From contig AP026542.1 in the NCBI GenBank assembly GCA_026075535.2, forward strand, positions 3,596,001-3,660,000: a stretch of DNA of 64,000 nt. The letters are read 5' to 3'. Made by a program: the position numbers and the translations under genes. Source of the DNA: Tricholoma matsutake (taxonomy: Eukaryota > Basidiomycota > Agaricomycetes > Agaricales > Tricholomataceae). The notes beneath the pieces were generated by a model, which was given only the letters and a program-made list of their open reading frames with translations, was not told the origin of the DNA and did no database searches. Positions 23,969 to 34,917 of this stretch are shown here, one piece after another (positions within the stretch are counted from its first letter, which is position 1; each line of letters begins with the position of its first letter).

Positions 23969-26453
23969 ATGTCTGGTCACCGTTCTCCGTATGACGGTGT
24001 TGATCGCAAACTTGTGCTGGCATTTGATGTCGGTACGACCTATAGCGGGATATCTTATAGGTACTGACCTACCTCTGTCGTAACCTCCTCTATAACGCTC
24101 GTCTACAGCATTCTCAATCCTGGTGAAGTACCCGAAGTCAAAGGCGTAACGAGGTAATGGTCTAGACTCATACTATACCTGGCTGCAGGAGTCACCGATG
24201 TCGCTGCTTGTAGGTTCCCTGCACAAGAACGGGTTGGTGGAGCGTCGAAGATTCCGACGATCATCTACTATGATCAGGAAGGCAAAGTCCGCGCTATTGG
24301 CGCAGAAGCAACAAAGGAAGGTGTTGAACAGACCGCGGAAGACGAAGGCTGGACAAAAGCAGAATGGTAGATAGATCCTTTGTCTTTGTTCACTGAAGAA
24401 AATCTGATTCGCCCTGTAAAGGTTCAAGCTACACTTGCGCCCTAACTCTGCGAATCGTTCGTCGATTGATGTCCGTCGCCATCTACCCCCTCTACCAAAG
24501 GACAAATCTGTGGTCGATTTATTCAGTGACTACATGCAGTACCTTTACAATTGCGCAAAAACATACATACAAGACACTCACGAAGACGATAATGAGCTCT
24601 GGGCTTCCTTAGAGCCACGGATTGAATATGTATTGACCCATCCTAATGGCTGGGAAGGTGCACAGCAAGAGCAAATGCGCAAAGCAGCAATCATTGCCGG
24701 CCTAGTTCCGGACACAGACACGGGTCGTTCACGGATTCGCTTTGTCACTGAGGGCGAAGCAAGTCTTCATTTTTGTTTACGAAGCGGCCTTGGAACACAA
24801 GCGCTGAAGGTATGTCAGTTCGTCACTAGGCAGGCTGCTAATTTCAACGTTGTACTCCAGAACGGCGATGGCATTTTAATTGTCGATGCTGGTGGCGGTA
24901 CAATTGATTTGAGCGCATACACCCAAGCTTCCCCGTCTTCTAGGAGGCTCTCTCTCGTTGAGATTTTGCCGTCAGAATGTAAGTTCTCATGACATGATGG
25001 TCTTGTTAGCAATCTCAGTGGGCTGCTCTGGCAGGTCATTTTCAGGGTTCTTTTTTTGTGACGAGTCGTGCGCGGGTGTTCTTTGAAAGTACATACTCTG
25101 CATTTTATTCTCGACGCATATGACCAAGGGGGATTAACGCAGACTTACTTCGCAATACCAAATTCGCCGATGATGTTGATAACATCACTAATTGTTTCGA
25201 CAGAACCACGAAATTGACATTCAGAAGCATAACAGATCCTCAGTTCATCAAGTTCGGGAGTACTCGTGACAGAGATCCGAAACTCAACATTCGTTCTGGG
25301 CAACTGAAGCTACTTGGGCAAGTTCAATGTCAGTCACAAGAACAATTCATCTAAGACGATCACGCAGACCTGATGTCGCGAATTTTTTTCAACCTTCGAT
25401 TGCCTGTATCGTCCAGGCCGTTATTCAACAGCGGGATTCTGCCGAAAAAAACATAACAGTAAGTCTGACCCTTCATTCAAGGCATTCTGATCGTAAAACT
25501 ACTGCGTAGTCAATCTTTCTCGTCGGCGGCTTCGGGGCTAGCGATTGGCTCTACAACCAACTCAAGGATTCCTTAGAACAATATGGTCTCCGTTTTTGTC
25601 GACCTGACAGTCATGTGTGCGTGTCGAACTCTTGCACTGATTTCATGATAATATTATGCAACTGCAGGAATAAAGCAGTAGCAGACGGCGCGATCTCGTT
25701 TTATCTCGACCACCGCGTTACAGCTCGTATCTCAAAGGTTGCGTACGGTATCGGATGTAGCGTTCCCTTCGTGCCCTCAGACAGAGAACATCAACGGCGG
25801 TCGGCATCGATATATACCTCTTTAGCGGGAGTCAAACAACTGCCCCGCGCCTTTAGCGTTATTCTACACAAGGTTCGCAACTTGAGTACTATGGGATTCC
25901 CGGAGCTCAATTCATGTTGATATCCAGGGTATGCAAGTAAACGAAACGATAGAGTTCCGACGACATTATCTCCGCGTAGCGAATGATCGATCTCAACTTG
26001 AAAATACCATGGCGGAGTTGAAATGCTACAACGGCACTTCCGAGGATCCTCAGTGGCTAGATGTCGATGCTGGTGAGTGTCTCCTGAGGACTGGTAGCTG
26101 CTTCTGTGCACTGACTTGAAGCCAGAGATGTATACGACACTATGTTACGTTGGAGCAGACACCTCACTGATAAGCAAGAACCTACAGCCGCGCCGATCAT
26201 CAGCGGGGAAGACACACTACGCTTTAGAATTCGAAATCGTTCTATTATTTGGACTGACTGAGCTCAAAGCCCAAATTGCGTGGAAGGAAGAGGTGAGATC
26301 TCTCGTTTTTGGTATCACCTTGCGTCTAATGCCGACTTCTGATCAAGGGACAAGAAAAGAGGTATGCTGTATTTTGTGAGACGCCATCCTCTGACGCTAC
26401 GCCTATTTAGGAGCGAGGCAAGGATTGTGTACGATACAATCCATAACCAATGA
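23969..26453 (+). CDS. Hsp70-like ATPase 1 (HSPA12-like), 13 exons, possibly broken in exon 10
   Basis: The gene follows the 13-exon plan of the intact copy at 44.9-47.4 kb, exon for exon. Phosphate-1 motif DVGTTYSGISYR is in exon 1, phosphate-2 VDAGGGTIDLSAY in exon 5 and the adenosine motif IFLVGGFGASDWLYNQL in exon 9, which marks the actin/Hsp70 ATPase fold. There is no classical Hsp70 substrate-binding domain, as in HSPA12-like proteins. The seventh intron starts with GC (25318) where the paralogue has GT. In exon 10 (25668-26072) one reading stops at TGA 25918-25920; exon length differs from the paralogue by a non-multiple of three. Removing 25873-25927 as an intron would restore the frame. 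Exon 12 is only 14 nt (26348-26361). The stop is TGA 26451-26453. Confidence 0.7.
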
Positions 26454-27539
26454 ACACCTAGGTCATCGCTTCTGAGTTGACAAGCACAGGCAACCTTCGT
26501 GTAAATCGGCGTAGGAACTATGCATTCCGGGGTGGATGAGACGAAATTTGAAAATATCTACTGGCAATCTATACGGATTATCTTCACCCATAAGGATGGA
26601 GCCCATATCTCTTTACGCTATTACGAATATATTATTGCAGCAGGCCTCAACTGACATTCAAGATGGACCCGAAGTCGATGGACGTGATCATCTCGTCATG
26701 AGCCATACACCAGAGGATGGCAGTAGCTTGCAAAATACCCTTCTACTTAGTCTCCCGTAGTCAGACTATAAATTCGTATCTTTTTTGGTGGGGAGGAGGA
26801 CGACACTCATATATACCTTCTACTAGAACACAAAGGTGTATGCAAAATATCTTGAGCATTCAAAGAGCACTGTTTTGCGAAATATATTTCTAACTAGAAG
26901 CCTCAGGCTTCTAGTAGTTACATAGCCTCTACTGCAATACTCTCATAGCTCTACTGCAGTGCTACCCCAGAACTACATGTTACCAGTAGGTCTCTTATGA
27001 GAGGCTCTCAGGCTTGAGATTTCAAACATAGATGTGATTTTACATTACACAGTAAATAAAACATGTCACTACAGATAACCATAACTATCACAACGGGCAA
27101 GCCTTGAGGCAGTTGATTCATAGTTGATTCATAGTTAACTCATGTTTGACTCGTGTTTGACTGGTAGTTGTCATTTGTAGTGATGTAATAGTAGCATCAG
27201 GAAAATCCGATGCTGACTTATTATGCTTAATGCTTCTTAAAGTCAAAATTAAGCAGAATTAAGCAGAATTAAGCAAATGGCTGTTAAGGAGATCTTGCTT
27301 AGAATAAGTAGGGTCGTTTCCTGAATTAAGCAAAATTCACTTAATTTATCCTTATATTGCTGCTTAAACTGCTTTTCTGCAAGTATCAGCTCTCAGGGGG
27401 CTGCCTAGCCATGTCAATAAAGAAATTAAAAAGACATTTAAGGAGACATTTGAATCATAAATATATATATATATGGCTATTGAAATAGAGTATACTACAT
27501 ACATACATCATCACCGCTAACTAACCCTCCTCACGCAAG
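26454..27539. other. A/T-rich intergenic DNA with small repeats; no gene seen
   Basis: Contains an AGAAGCCTCAGGCTTCT near-palindrome at 26897, a run of TTGATTCATAG/TTTGACTCGTG-like 12-14-base repeats at 27115-27175, and repeated AATTAAGCAG words at 27250-27280. CATCAGGAAAATCCGA at about 27193 recurs at about 29149. These look like fragments of transposons. Confidence 0.4.
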
Positions 27540-28560
27540 ATGCGAGGGGGGTGGGCATACAACATAGATAAAAAAACGATGCAGATCCTGTTGTCAGCGC
27601 ATCGTGGTGGCCCCTGCTGTCTCTGTCCTGCTCTCCTCATGTCGTCCCTGTCCCCGGCCTTGTTTCATCATCCTTGTCGTTGTCCCATCCCCGTCATTGT
27701 CATCCCATTCCCGTTCCCCATGAGCAGTGGCTTGTGGAGGTGGTGCAGGGTGGTGGTGGCAGTTTTCCATAGATACAGCAACAGTAAAACCTAGAAGTTA
27801 AAGAGTTGATAAGTTGAATGAAAAAAAAAGAAGTGAACATGGAAAAAAATTACCTGGGGCTCAAACAATGATAGACATCATTTGTGCCCCTCATCACCCT
27901 TCCCCCGCCACCTGCACCTATTTGTGTCCCTGTTGTTGGGTTGTCCATTGTTGGCATCCTCGTTGTGGGCGCTAGCCCTCCTGGTCATTGTCATCACTAG
28001 TCCTTGCTACCTCCCGGCCGCCCCCCACAGAAGTGGTGGGGGGGCAGGTGGGGCTGGTAGTCGTTGTCATAGTCAAAATCACAGGTTTGTACCTAAAAAT
28101 ATTTGTTAACAAGAAAACAAAATGGGAAAAGAACAGAAAAGATACCTATAGCCCAAGAGACGTCAATGACGTCACTTGGGCCCTTTTTTGTTCTCCCTCA
28201 TCGTTGTCTCCCTGTCTTCTCCATCTGTCCAGGCTGCTCCCCATTTCCACCCTGTGAGCACTTGCTTTCGGCATTGGTTGGGGGTGCTGTGGTGGTCGTG
28301 GTGGCGTGGTTTTGCTGTTCCTGTCTTCTCGTCATTGTTCGTCAGGCATGGGTGCTTCTTTTTTTCATTGTCGTTATAATACTGTTAGAACCTATAAATT
28401 ATTATATGTTAGTTGAAGCTCAAAAAAAAAAGCAGGAAAAAGAAAACGTCGTCTGTGCCTGTTTTGTGTGCGATGTGGCCCATTTCCATCATTTGCTGGT
28501 GAGGTGGTGGCTATGGGTGCATTGGGTGTGGATGTTTACAAACCGGTGGTGGTAGTGGAG
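27540..28560 (-). other. Repetitive low-complexity exon-intron locus 2
   Basis: This is the second copy of the pattern seen at 1.8-3.0 kb. On the minus strand, A-rich introns lie at about 27791-27853 and 28093-28145 with GTAA/GTAT donors and TAG acceptors. A third acceptor-like site is at about 28392. Exon-like blocks contain the shared phrase CTCCCCATTTCCACCC followed by GAGCACTTGCT at about 28232-28266. Hairpins adjoin the donors at 27856-27890 and 28151-28181. No protein domain is visible. A plus-strand frame at 28586-28740 just beyond it encodes an acidic, Trp-containing peptide that could be a stray exon. Confidence 0.4.
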
Positions 28561-29190
28561 GGAGGAGAGAGGGAGGACAGCAGCGATGGCATCAGCGGCA
28601 TCAACAGGTGGTGATGACCTGGCAGACATGGTTGATGATGATGTGTCGTGGTTGCATGATGAACACATGAATTTCCATTTTTGGGAAATGCAGAGGGACT
28701 TGGAAGAAATTTCGAACATAAGTCAAGCAGTTGTAAGAGTGCCTCTTACATCATCACTGTTATCACATGCCCCACCATTATCACATGTTATTCCAGTAGT
28801 ATATAGTCTACACTTCAAGTACTTGTACTGTATTCTAGAATCCCCCCTTCGAATTATATTAAGTTCCTTATAGTTTTCGTGCCCTTGAGTGTTGGAAGCT
28901 ACAGCTTCCTTCCAGCAGTCCTTAGGGCCTTAAGGACTTACAAGCTTCTTACAGCCTTTATTTGCTGAAATGTCACTTATCCACTTAATAGATTATATCT
29001 GCTTGACTGGTCATCAATTTTAAGGAAAAAATTGTACTTATTTTCCTTAATAAGGCTTAATTTCCTTAATTGGACTCTAAGCTAAATAAGCTAAATAAGT
29101 CGACCTTTGATTTTGCTGATGTATACTTTAGTAATAACAATTCATTTCATCAGGAAAATCCGAAATCTTCTTAATGACACTTACATCAGT
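28561..29190. other. A/T-rich interval; no supported gene
   Basis: Apart from the short plus-strand frame at 28586-28740, this holds TTAATTTCCTTAA-like words (29040-29080) and nothing recognisable. Confidence 0.35.
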
Positions 29191-29489
29191 AATCCTGCAT
29201 TTTGGTTTTTACCGGTTTCTGAACCCAAAAAACCAACAAAAACTGACAAGAACCAGAAAACCCGGAAACTTGGAGACCTAGGTCCCATTTCCCAGAAACC
29301 TCACATGTCTGTGTATTTGAAAAACCTAAGAAACCAATGGAAACCCTAGAAACCTATCTAAATCCACTACTAGTATTAGCATAAACTAGCTTTTTTTAGG
29401 GACTCTTTCAAGGTTTCCAGGTTTCTCAAAACCCCAAAACCCCAAAAAACCACTGGAAACCAGAAAATAAATTGACAGATTGCTGATGC
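29191..29489 (+). repeat. 0.3-kb dispersed repeat, copy 1 (inverted relative to copy 2)
   Basis: Sequence from AATCCTGCATTTTGGTTTTT to GACAGATTGCTGATG matches the reverse complement of 33944-34280 over its whole length, apart from an internal indel of ~40 bp and scattered substitutions. It is rich in GGAAACC/GGTTTCC words and has no coding capacity. It is probably a MITE or another non-autonomous element. Confidence 0.75.
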
Positions 29490-30011
29490 TAGGTGTGCTT
29501 ACAATGACTTAATGACACTTTTAAGCACCACTAAGTTGGGGGTCACTAAGCCTGTCTATGCTTAGACTGAGCCAAGTCCTCCCATGAATTTGACTTACCT
29601 GAGGCTTATTGTTCAGCTTATTCTGGACTTAGGCTAAGTACAGATCTAACCAATGCTTCAAGTCAATCTCCCAGTGAAATTCCAGCTTGATAAGCAGTTG
29701 AAAGCCTGAAACATAATCAAGCATTGACCAGAAATTGGACTATTAAGCTTGCTAAGGATTCATAAAGCACACAAAAAAGCCTATATTGGTGCATCAAGTA
29801 TGTCTAAGCATGGGTATAAAGATATGCTAAATGTGCTAAGCAAACATTAAGCAATCAAAGAGCCACAAAAAGCAGAAACAAGCATAATAAGCCAGAGTTG
29901 AATCTGGCATGGTAATGAGTGAGCAGATGTGACAAAACAAGAGCTGGATGGGGATTTTTCTATGAGGTATATACAATAACAGACAGAAAACATGACACAG
30001 ATTCTAGAAGA
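29490..30011. other. A/T-rich interval with TTAAGC-type words; no gene seen
   Basis: Repeated AAGCTTAGTGACACTTAA-like and TAAGCA words occur throughout; no frame or splice pattern is supported. Confidence 0.35.
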
Positions 30012-30413
30012 TCATGTTAGTGAGGTCACAAAAGGCAAAAATAACTTACAGTCTTCATCGTCTGAGTTGTTGGAGTTATCAACAAGGTGTCCCCATTTGT
30101 TGTTGTCATCATCGTCATCAATTTCAATGACTTCTTTAGCCTTGGTCTTGTTGTGAGTTGACTTTGGGTTCACAAATGGTTGGGCATCTTGAACAATGGT
30201 GTCAAACTTGGTGTTTGTGAATGAGCTTGCTGACTTGGCATAACTGTGGGTGGCCTTGCCCCACATAGCATCGCTGAAACCAGTTTGGCGCATGGATTCC
30301 TTGCCAGTGGAGATATTGAGAGTCTGAGGGAGGGTTACTGCCTTGCCTTTGCTAGCATGGGCCATCATGACAGTTAATGTCCCAGTAGCAATGAGAGTTA
30401 GAGCCCTCTCCAC

Positions 30414-31596
30414 CTATCAATGATCAGAATGGTGATAGGTTGTCTCCTCGGCTCAAAGGCCGATTCACCATTTCAACCACATTCTAATCACATTGGATAA
30501 CTTGCACGAGGTCCCAGAAGCAGCGTGACCACTCCCGACCAAGTCTACCGAGCACAATATCATATTGAACACGATCGAGCATTGTCGAGCATTGTCGAGC
30601 ATCGTTGAGTGTTGTTGAGTGTTGTTGAGTGTTGTTGAGTGTTGTTGAGTGTTGTTGAGTGTCGTCGAGCATCATCGATTGATATTGAGAGACTGTGAGC
30701 AACATCGGGTGCCGCATTTGTTATCTATATGGTGGAATACCATGCGCCAGGAAGTATTCCAACTTGCGCTCAAACCTGCTGATAGTAGGTCAGCCTTGTT
30801 CCAAGTCCCTATCGCGCACAGAACCCACTGGACGCATTATTGCGAGACTTAGCGTGGTTTATACACAAAGGACAGTCCCCTTTTAGTTTTATACCCTTTA
30901 TTACTCTTTCATCATATGATATATATCTTTCTTGTTCAGATTCCAGTCTCCTTTTTGGCCTTGTGCCTTAACTCATATCTTTTGCCTCATGTTCTACACA
31001 TGTTTCTCATTCCATTTTAGGAAGTTTCTTTAAAACATATAAAACTCTGTAGTATCTACTTGGAAATAACAAGAAATTGTCTTCACCTATCATCTCATAT
31101 TAAGTTCTAAGAATCAGATCTACCCTCTAAAACAATCTAAACTTCTATGAGTTTTCTTGATCGACAAGAAACCTCTGTGACCATCATCATCCTCAATCTT
31201 CCTATGATCCTCTGATTGTTAGCACTAGCAACCATTCCAATGCTTCCTAGCCATCAGCTATAGTCTTCATATACTATCGACCTATCGAAAGGTCCTCAGA
31301 ATTCTCACATTGACCATCGACGATAAACATTGTTCACCGTTGATCTCATTGATCATCCTCGATATCGATCGATACTCGATCGGACCACGCCAAACACCTT
31401 CGTCTCCTATAGCACTACCTTCATGACTAGTACCGACTAGTTATCTTCCCATAGGTTGGACCACAAACATTCAGAACACATTGCACCCTTCCTCTGACTC
31501 GTCGCAAATATCATTGGTTGCCTCATTGGCAGTTTTGGTGGTTTTCCCAGGTTGAGTATCATCAACAGTCCCTCAGGCACATTGTATGATGCATAC
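30414..31596. other. 1.18-kb insertion-filled intron of the decayed gene
   Basis: Minus-strand GTATGC donor (31596) and GATAG acceptor (30414) would join GLAAAS to VERALTL in frame. Other introns here are ~50 bp, so about 1.1 kb was gained. The insert contains a 10-bp tandem repeat (30571-30680) and a TGTTATCTATATGG start near 30719 that resembles an LTR edge, but no matching end was found. Confidence 0.5.
30571..30680. repeat. 10-bp minisatellite, 11 units
   Basis: Units of ATTGTCGAGC / GTTGTTGAGT run without break for 110 bp. Outer units keep TCGAGC, and the six inner units read TTGAGT, a difference that again amounts to C-to-T/G-to-A at CpG. Confidence 0.9.
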
Positions 31597-32589
31597 CGAG
31601 GCAGCAGCCAAACCCAAAGCACCAACTGTGGCAGGAGCTGGTTTGTTGTGGAGACCAGGTACATTCACAGAACCTTCAATTGCCGAGAAGTGGGCAGCCA
31701 AAGTCTGGAGGACAAAGGGGCCACAAAAGAGCCCCTTCCATTTCTGAGAATTATTAGATATATATGATGAGAGAGTATTCAGCGTCACATACCTTTTTAT
31801 TGTCATGATCGACATCTCTGTACAAAAAGTGAAGATCCTCAAGGAAATCCCACATGTTCTTCATCCAAATTTCATAAATCTTCTTGGGAATTTCAAAATG
31901 CCAGGAGGACTGCGATGCTGGCAGACCTGATAACATTGCACCATGAGTCCACAAGGCATTGAACCATCTGAAAAAATCATTTTAAAACCATTCTAGAATG
32001 AAGTCAGTCACATACCTTCTGATAGATTGAGGTGTGTGTCATTATCTTGTATCAGTAGACACTAGTTGCATCCCAGATCTTCTGCATCACCAGGACTGAC
32101 TGTTTGACTGGCATGTCCCAAGGGTTGGCAGTTTGGCCAACAAATGCCATATACATCATGATGAATGCATACCGGAACCATTGAGCATCAACCCAGTGTG
32201 GAAGGTCCTCATTTCGAGGCTTTTTGGTGGCTGTTCCACTGGCCTTTGAGGATATTTGGATGACAAGTTGCTTATCATGATAACACTTAGATCACTGTAT
32301 TAATGAACAGAAGCAACCCACCTCACTAGTGATTCTCTTGTTGCCCTTGGGAGGGCTGTTGATTGCAACCTCTCATTCCTCTCCTCTCCTCTCATCATTG
32401 TCTGAAAGGCCACCATCATCATTCAGAGAGAGAGTAGGTGCCAATTCAGATTTTACCTTAACTAAGTCTGATGCTCGGTGACTGATAATCTTCACATCAT
32501 CAGTGAGGATGGAAGGAGCTGATGAGCAGCTAGCACCACTTGTAAGTGAGGGAATGTGGCTGGAAACAGATTTAGGGGCTCGCGAGGTA

Positions 32590-33945
32590 GGGTTACTGTT
32601 GGGTACTGCCGATGCATGGAATGTTGGTTCCAATCAACAGATGTGATGGGCTCCTCCTCAACTACCATCCAGCCCTCATATTATACTTCCTCAATGGAGG
32701 CAGTGGGGAGAGGATCACAGGCAATGTCAGCAAATTCAGATTGGGGCAGTGAGGGTGGCGAGGGTGTGGAATCAACTAATACAGTGAATTCATGCCCATG
32801 AACATCCTTCACAGTGACAGGTACCTTGGATGGCTCAGTGCCCAACTGTTTCCTCTTGATCATGAGTTTTTGGGCTGCCTTGGACTCCTCAATTGTCTTC
32901 CTGGCCATGCCCCCTCCCAACTTGATGCAGAATTTGATAGTGTGCCCAATCTTCTTGCAGATGGGATTATTGCAAAGGAGTGGACTGGTCAACTTCAGAG
33001 TTTTGGCACAAGCAGTGAGTGCAATAGAGGATTTGGATTCAGCATGCTGGTCGTTTTCAAGTAGGGTTTGCTCATTTTCCAAGAACTGGTGAATGTTGTT
33101 GGAAGTGTAAGGGGATGTCGAGGTAGAGTTCATAATATCACAGGAAATAATAGAACAGGCATGTGGGAAGTGATCACTAAGAGAGTTCAGGAGGGTGATA
33201 GAACACAAGAGGTCAGCTTTGATGTCCCCCATGGCAAACACACGTTCAATTAACATGCAGATTTGACCTGCAGTTTTGGGAAGTGGGGCATCCTTGGTGC
33301 ATTGAATAGAAAGGGCTTGCTGCTAAAGTTGAACCTGATGAATGGGTCCCTCCTTCTGGTGCCAATCTTGGATGGTCTTCCAATTAACATCCAGTGCCTT
33401 TGTCATATCAAGGAAAGGGTGTTCCCTGGGGAAAATGCTGGATGCTAGGAAAGTGTAGGCAAGGCAGGCATTAGCAGACCAGTTTGCATGAGCATGCACT
33501 TCTTCATCTGATGGAGTGGATGTGTCCCCAGAGGCATATTTGTAGAGGCCATTGAGGGAGTGGGCAATAGTGACATCTTCACACCATTCCTTGTAGTTAG
33601 ATTTGAGTTTATCAAGCTTGACACCTGCATATTGAATCAAGAGTTTGATAAGGGAAACAGAGGGTGTGGTAGATTCAGAATTGACAGCCATGATGACAGA
33701 AAGAAAAAAAATGTTGGAGAGTGACGAGGGATGAAAACGAGTATAACAAAGGGATTAGATATGTGTTGGAGTGGCTACTGCAGTGGTAAAGGCTCCATGA
33801 TCTGAGGCAAGATGGTGATTGGAATCTGATCAATCAGATGGTGACATCAAAACATGTCAAGCGGCTAGGAAGTCTCTACTGTCAATTCAATTATGGGAAT
33901 GGCCCATAACCTGTAGAGGATCAATCCTAGTGTGAACAAGATACA
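32590..33945 (-). pseudogene. Truncated Copia gag with a short LTR tail
   Basis: The frame from ATG 33691 starts SVSLIKLLIQY and KLDKLKSNYKEWCED, clearly homologous to the gag at 4184. A second frame (33256-32681) carries NSLSDHFPHA, the CX4CX4HX4C knuckle and KVPVTVKDVHGHEFTV. Homology continues past a stop to about 32590 (EGWMVVEEE). Protease, integrase and RT are missing. To the right, a GGTTATGGGCC-like primer-binding site and the last ~25 bp of an LTR (ACTAGGATTGATCCTCTACA, read on the minus strand) remain. Repeat copy 2 replaces the rest of the LTR. Confidence 0.85.
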
Positions 33946-34280
33946 TCAGCAATCTGTCAATTTAGTTTCTGGTTTCCAGTGGTTTTTGGGGGTTTTTGGG
34001 TTTTGAGAAACCTGGAAACCAGAAACCTAGAAACATTGAAAGAGTCCCTAAGAAAAGCTAGTTTATGCTAATAGTAGAAAATCATTATTCTTAGCCATAA
34101 GTAGCAGATTTAGATAGGTTTCTAGGGTTTCTATTGGTTTCTTAGGTTTTTCAAATACACAGACATGTAAGGTTTCTGGGAAATGGGACCTAGGTTTCCA
34201 AGTTTCCAGGTTTTCTGGTTTTTGTTGGTTTTTGTTGGTTTTTTGAGTTCAGAAACCAGTAAAAACTAAAATGCAGGATT
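33944..34280 (-). repeat. 0.3-kb dispersed repeat, copy 2
   Basis: Inverted copy of 29191-29489. It starts CATCAGCAATCTGTCAA and ends ATGCAGGATT. CATCAGCAA also follows the end (34281-34289), which may be a target duplication or chance. It sits at the broken LTR edge of the gag fragment. Confidence 0.75.
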
Positions 34281-34907
34281 CATCAGCAAAACCGCATTAA
34301 GTATACCTACAAATGCCTTGCGCTACATACCTACAAAACATGGTCATTTGCGGAAAACGTGGGTGACCTATGGATTTGAATAGCTCACGACAATTACTTG
34401 ACTGACAAGTGACATGTTGGCAAATTTCAGCCCGACATTGAGGTAAGTTGGCAACCAAATGGGAAGGTGGCAAACTTGGCTACAACATTTCGAAAACATG
34501 GGATTAAGTTTTCAACCTAGTCCCATGTATGAGAAGAAGGCATCTCAATGGAGAGGATTTCATTTCTTCTTAATATTCAATACAGATTGTTTCGAAGCAA
34601 TTTCATTGGCACAATAGTTACTACAGGTAAGACAGGTGGGGATCATCGTAAGTGGTCAGAGGTGTCCAATCAGCAAAAGAGAGCATCGAGAACAGTGAGC
34701 ACAGCAGGTTGAGCAAAGAAAAAGCCTAGCACGAGCAATCACGAGTGAAGCAGAGAATCATTGAGGACAAGCAAAGCAAAGAGATCAAGACAAATTTGTT
34801 GTATTGTAGGGATTTGTAGTGGCGAGCATCGAGGAGTCCAGGAAAGCGAGAATAATAACCTGTAAAGCCACATGAGATGAATATGACGGCGATACAACCA
34901 TCACAAC
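34281..34907. other. Intergenic; no gene seen
   Basis: No domain-bearing frame. GAGCA-rich purine runs occur at 34670-34830. Confidence 0.4.
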
Positions 34908-34917
34908 TTACCTGTGC

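Larger units (their letters stand above)
30012..32640 (-). pseudogene. Decayed multi-exon gene of an agaricomycete repeat-protein type
   Basis: Minus-strand exons can be followed from about 32633 to 30012. A Ser-rich acidic N-terminal block ends at an in-frame TGA. An exon with LPHWVDAQWFRYAF and NPWDMP follows (about 32285-32060) and also ends at TGA. Next come an exon that is open in two competing frames, an exon with CGPFVLQTLAAHFSAIEG, and a last exon (30413-30012) beginning VERALTLIATGTL and ending in an acidic tail. The join between the last two is an intron of 1183 bp (30414-31596) holding inserted DNA. Several stops and a frame conflict show that it is not intact. Its layout recalls families that are abundant in mushroom genomes (DUF6532-like), but I am not sure of the name. 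Confidence 0.5.

Noticed and set aside
30571..30680. Direct repeats considered as a CRISPR array
   Set aside because: Ten-base units without spacers in a eukaryotic intron.
30719..31440. Solo LTR inside the swollen intron
   Set aside because: A TGTTATC start is present but no matching CA end, polypurine tract or target duplication was found.
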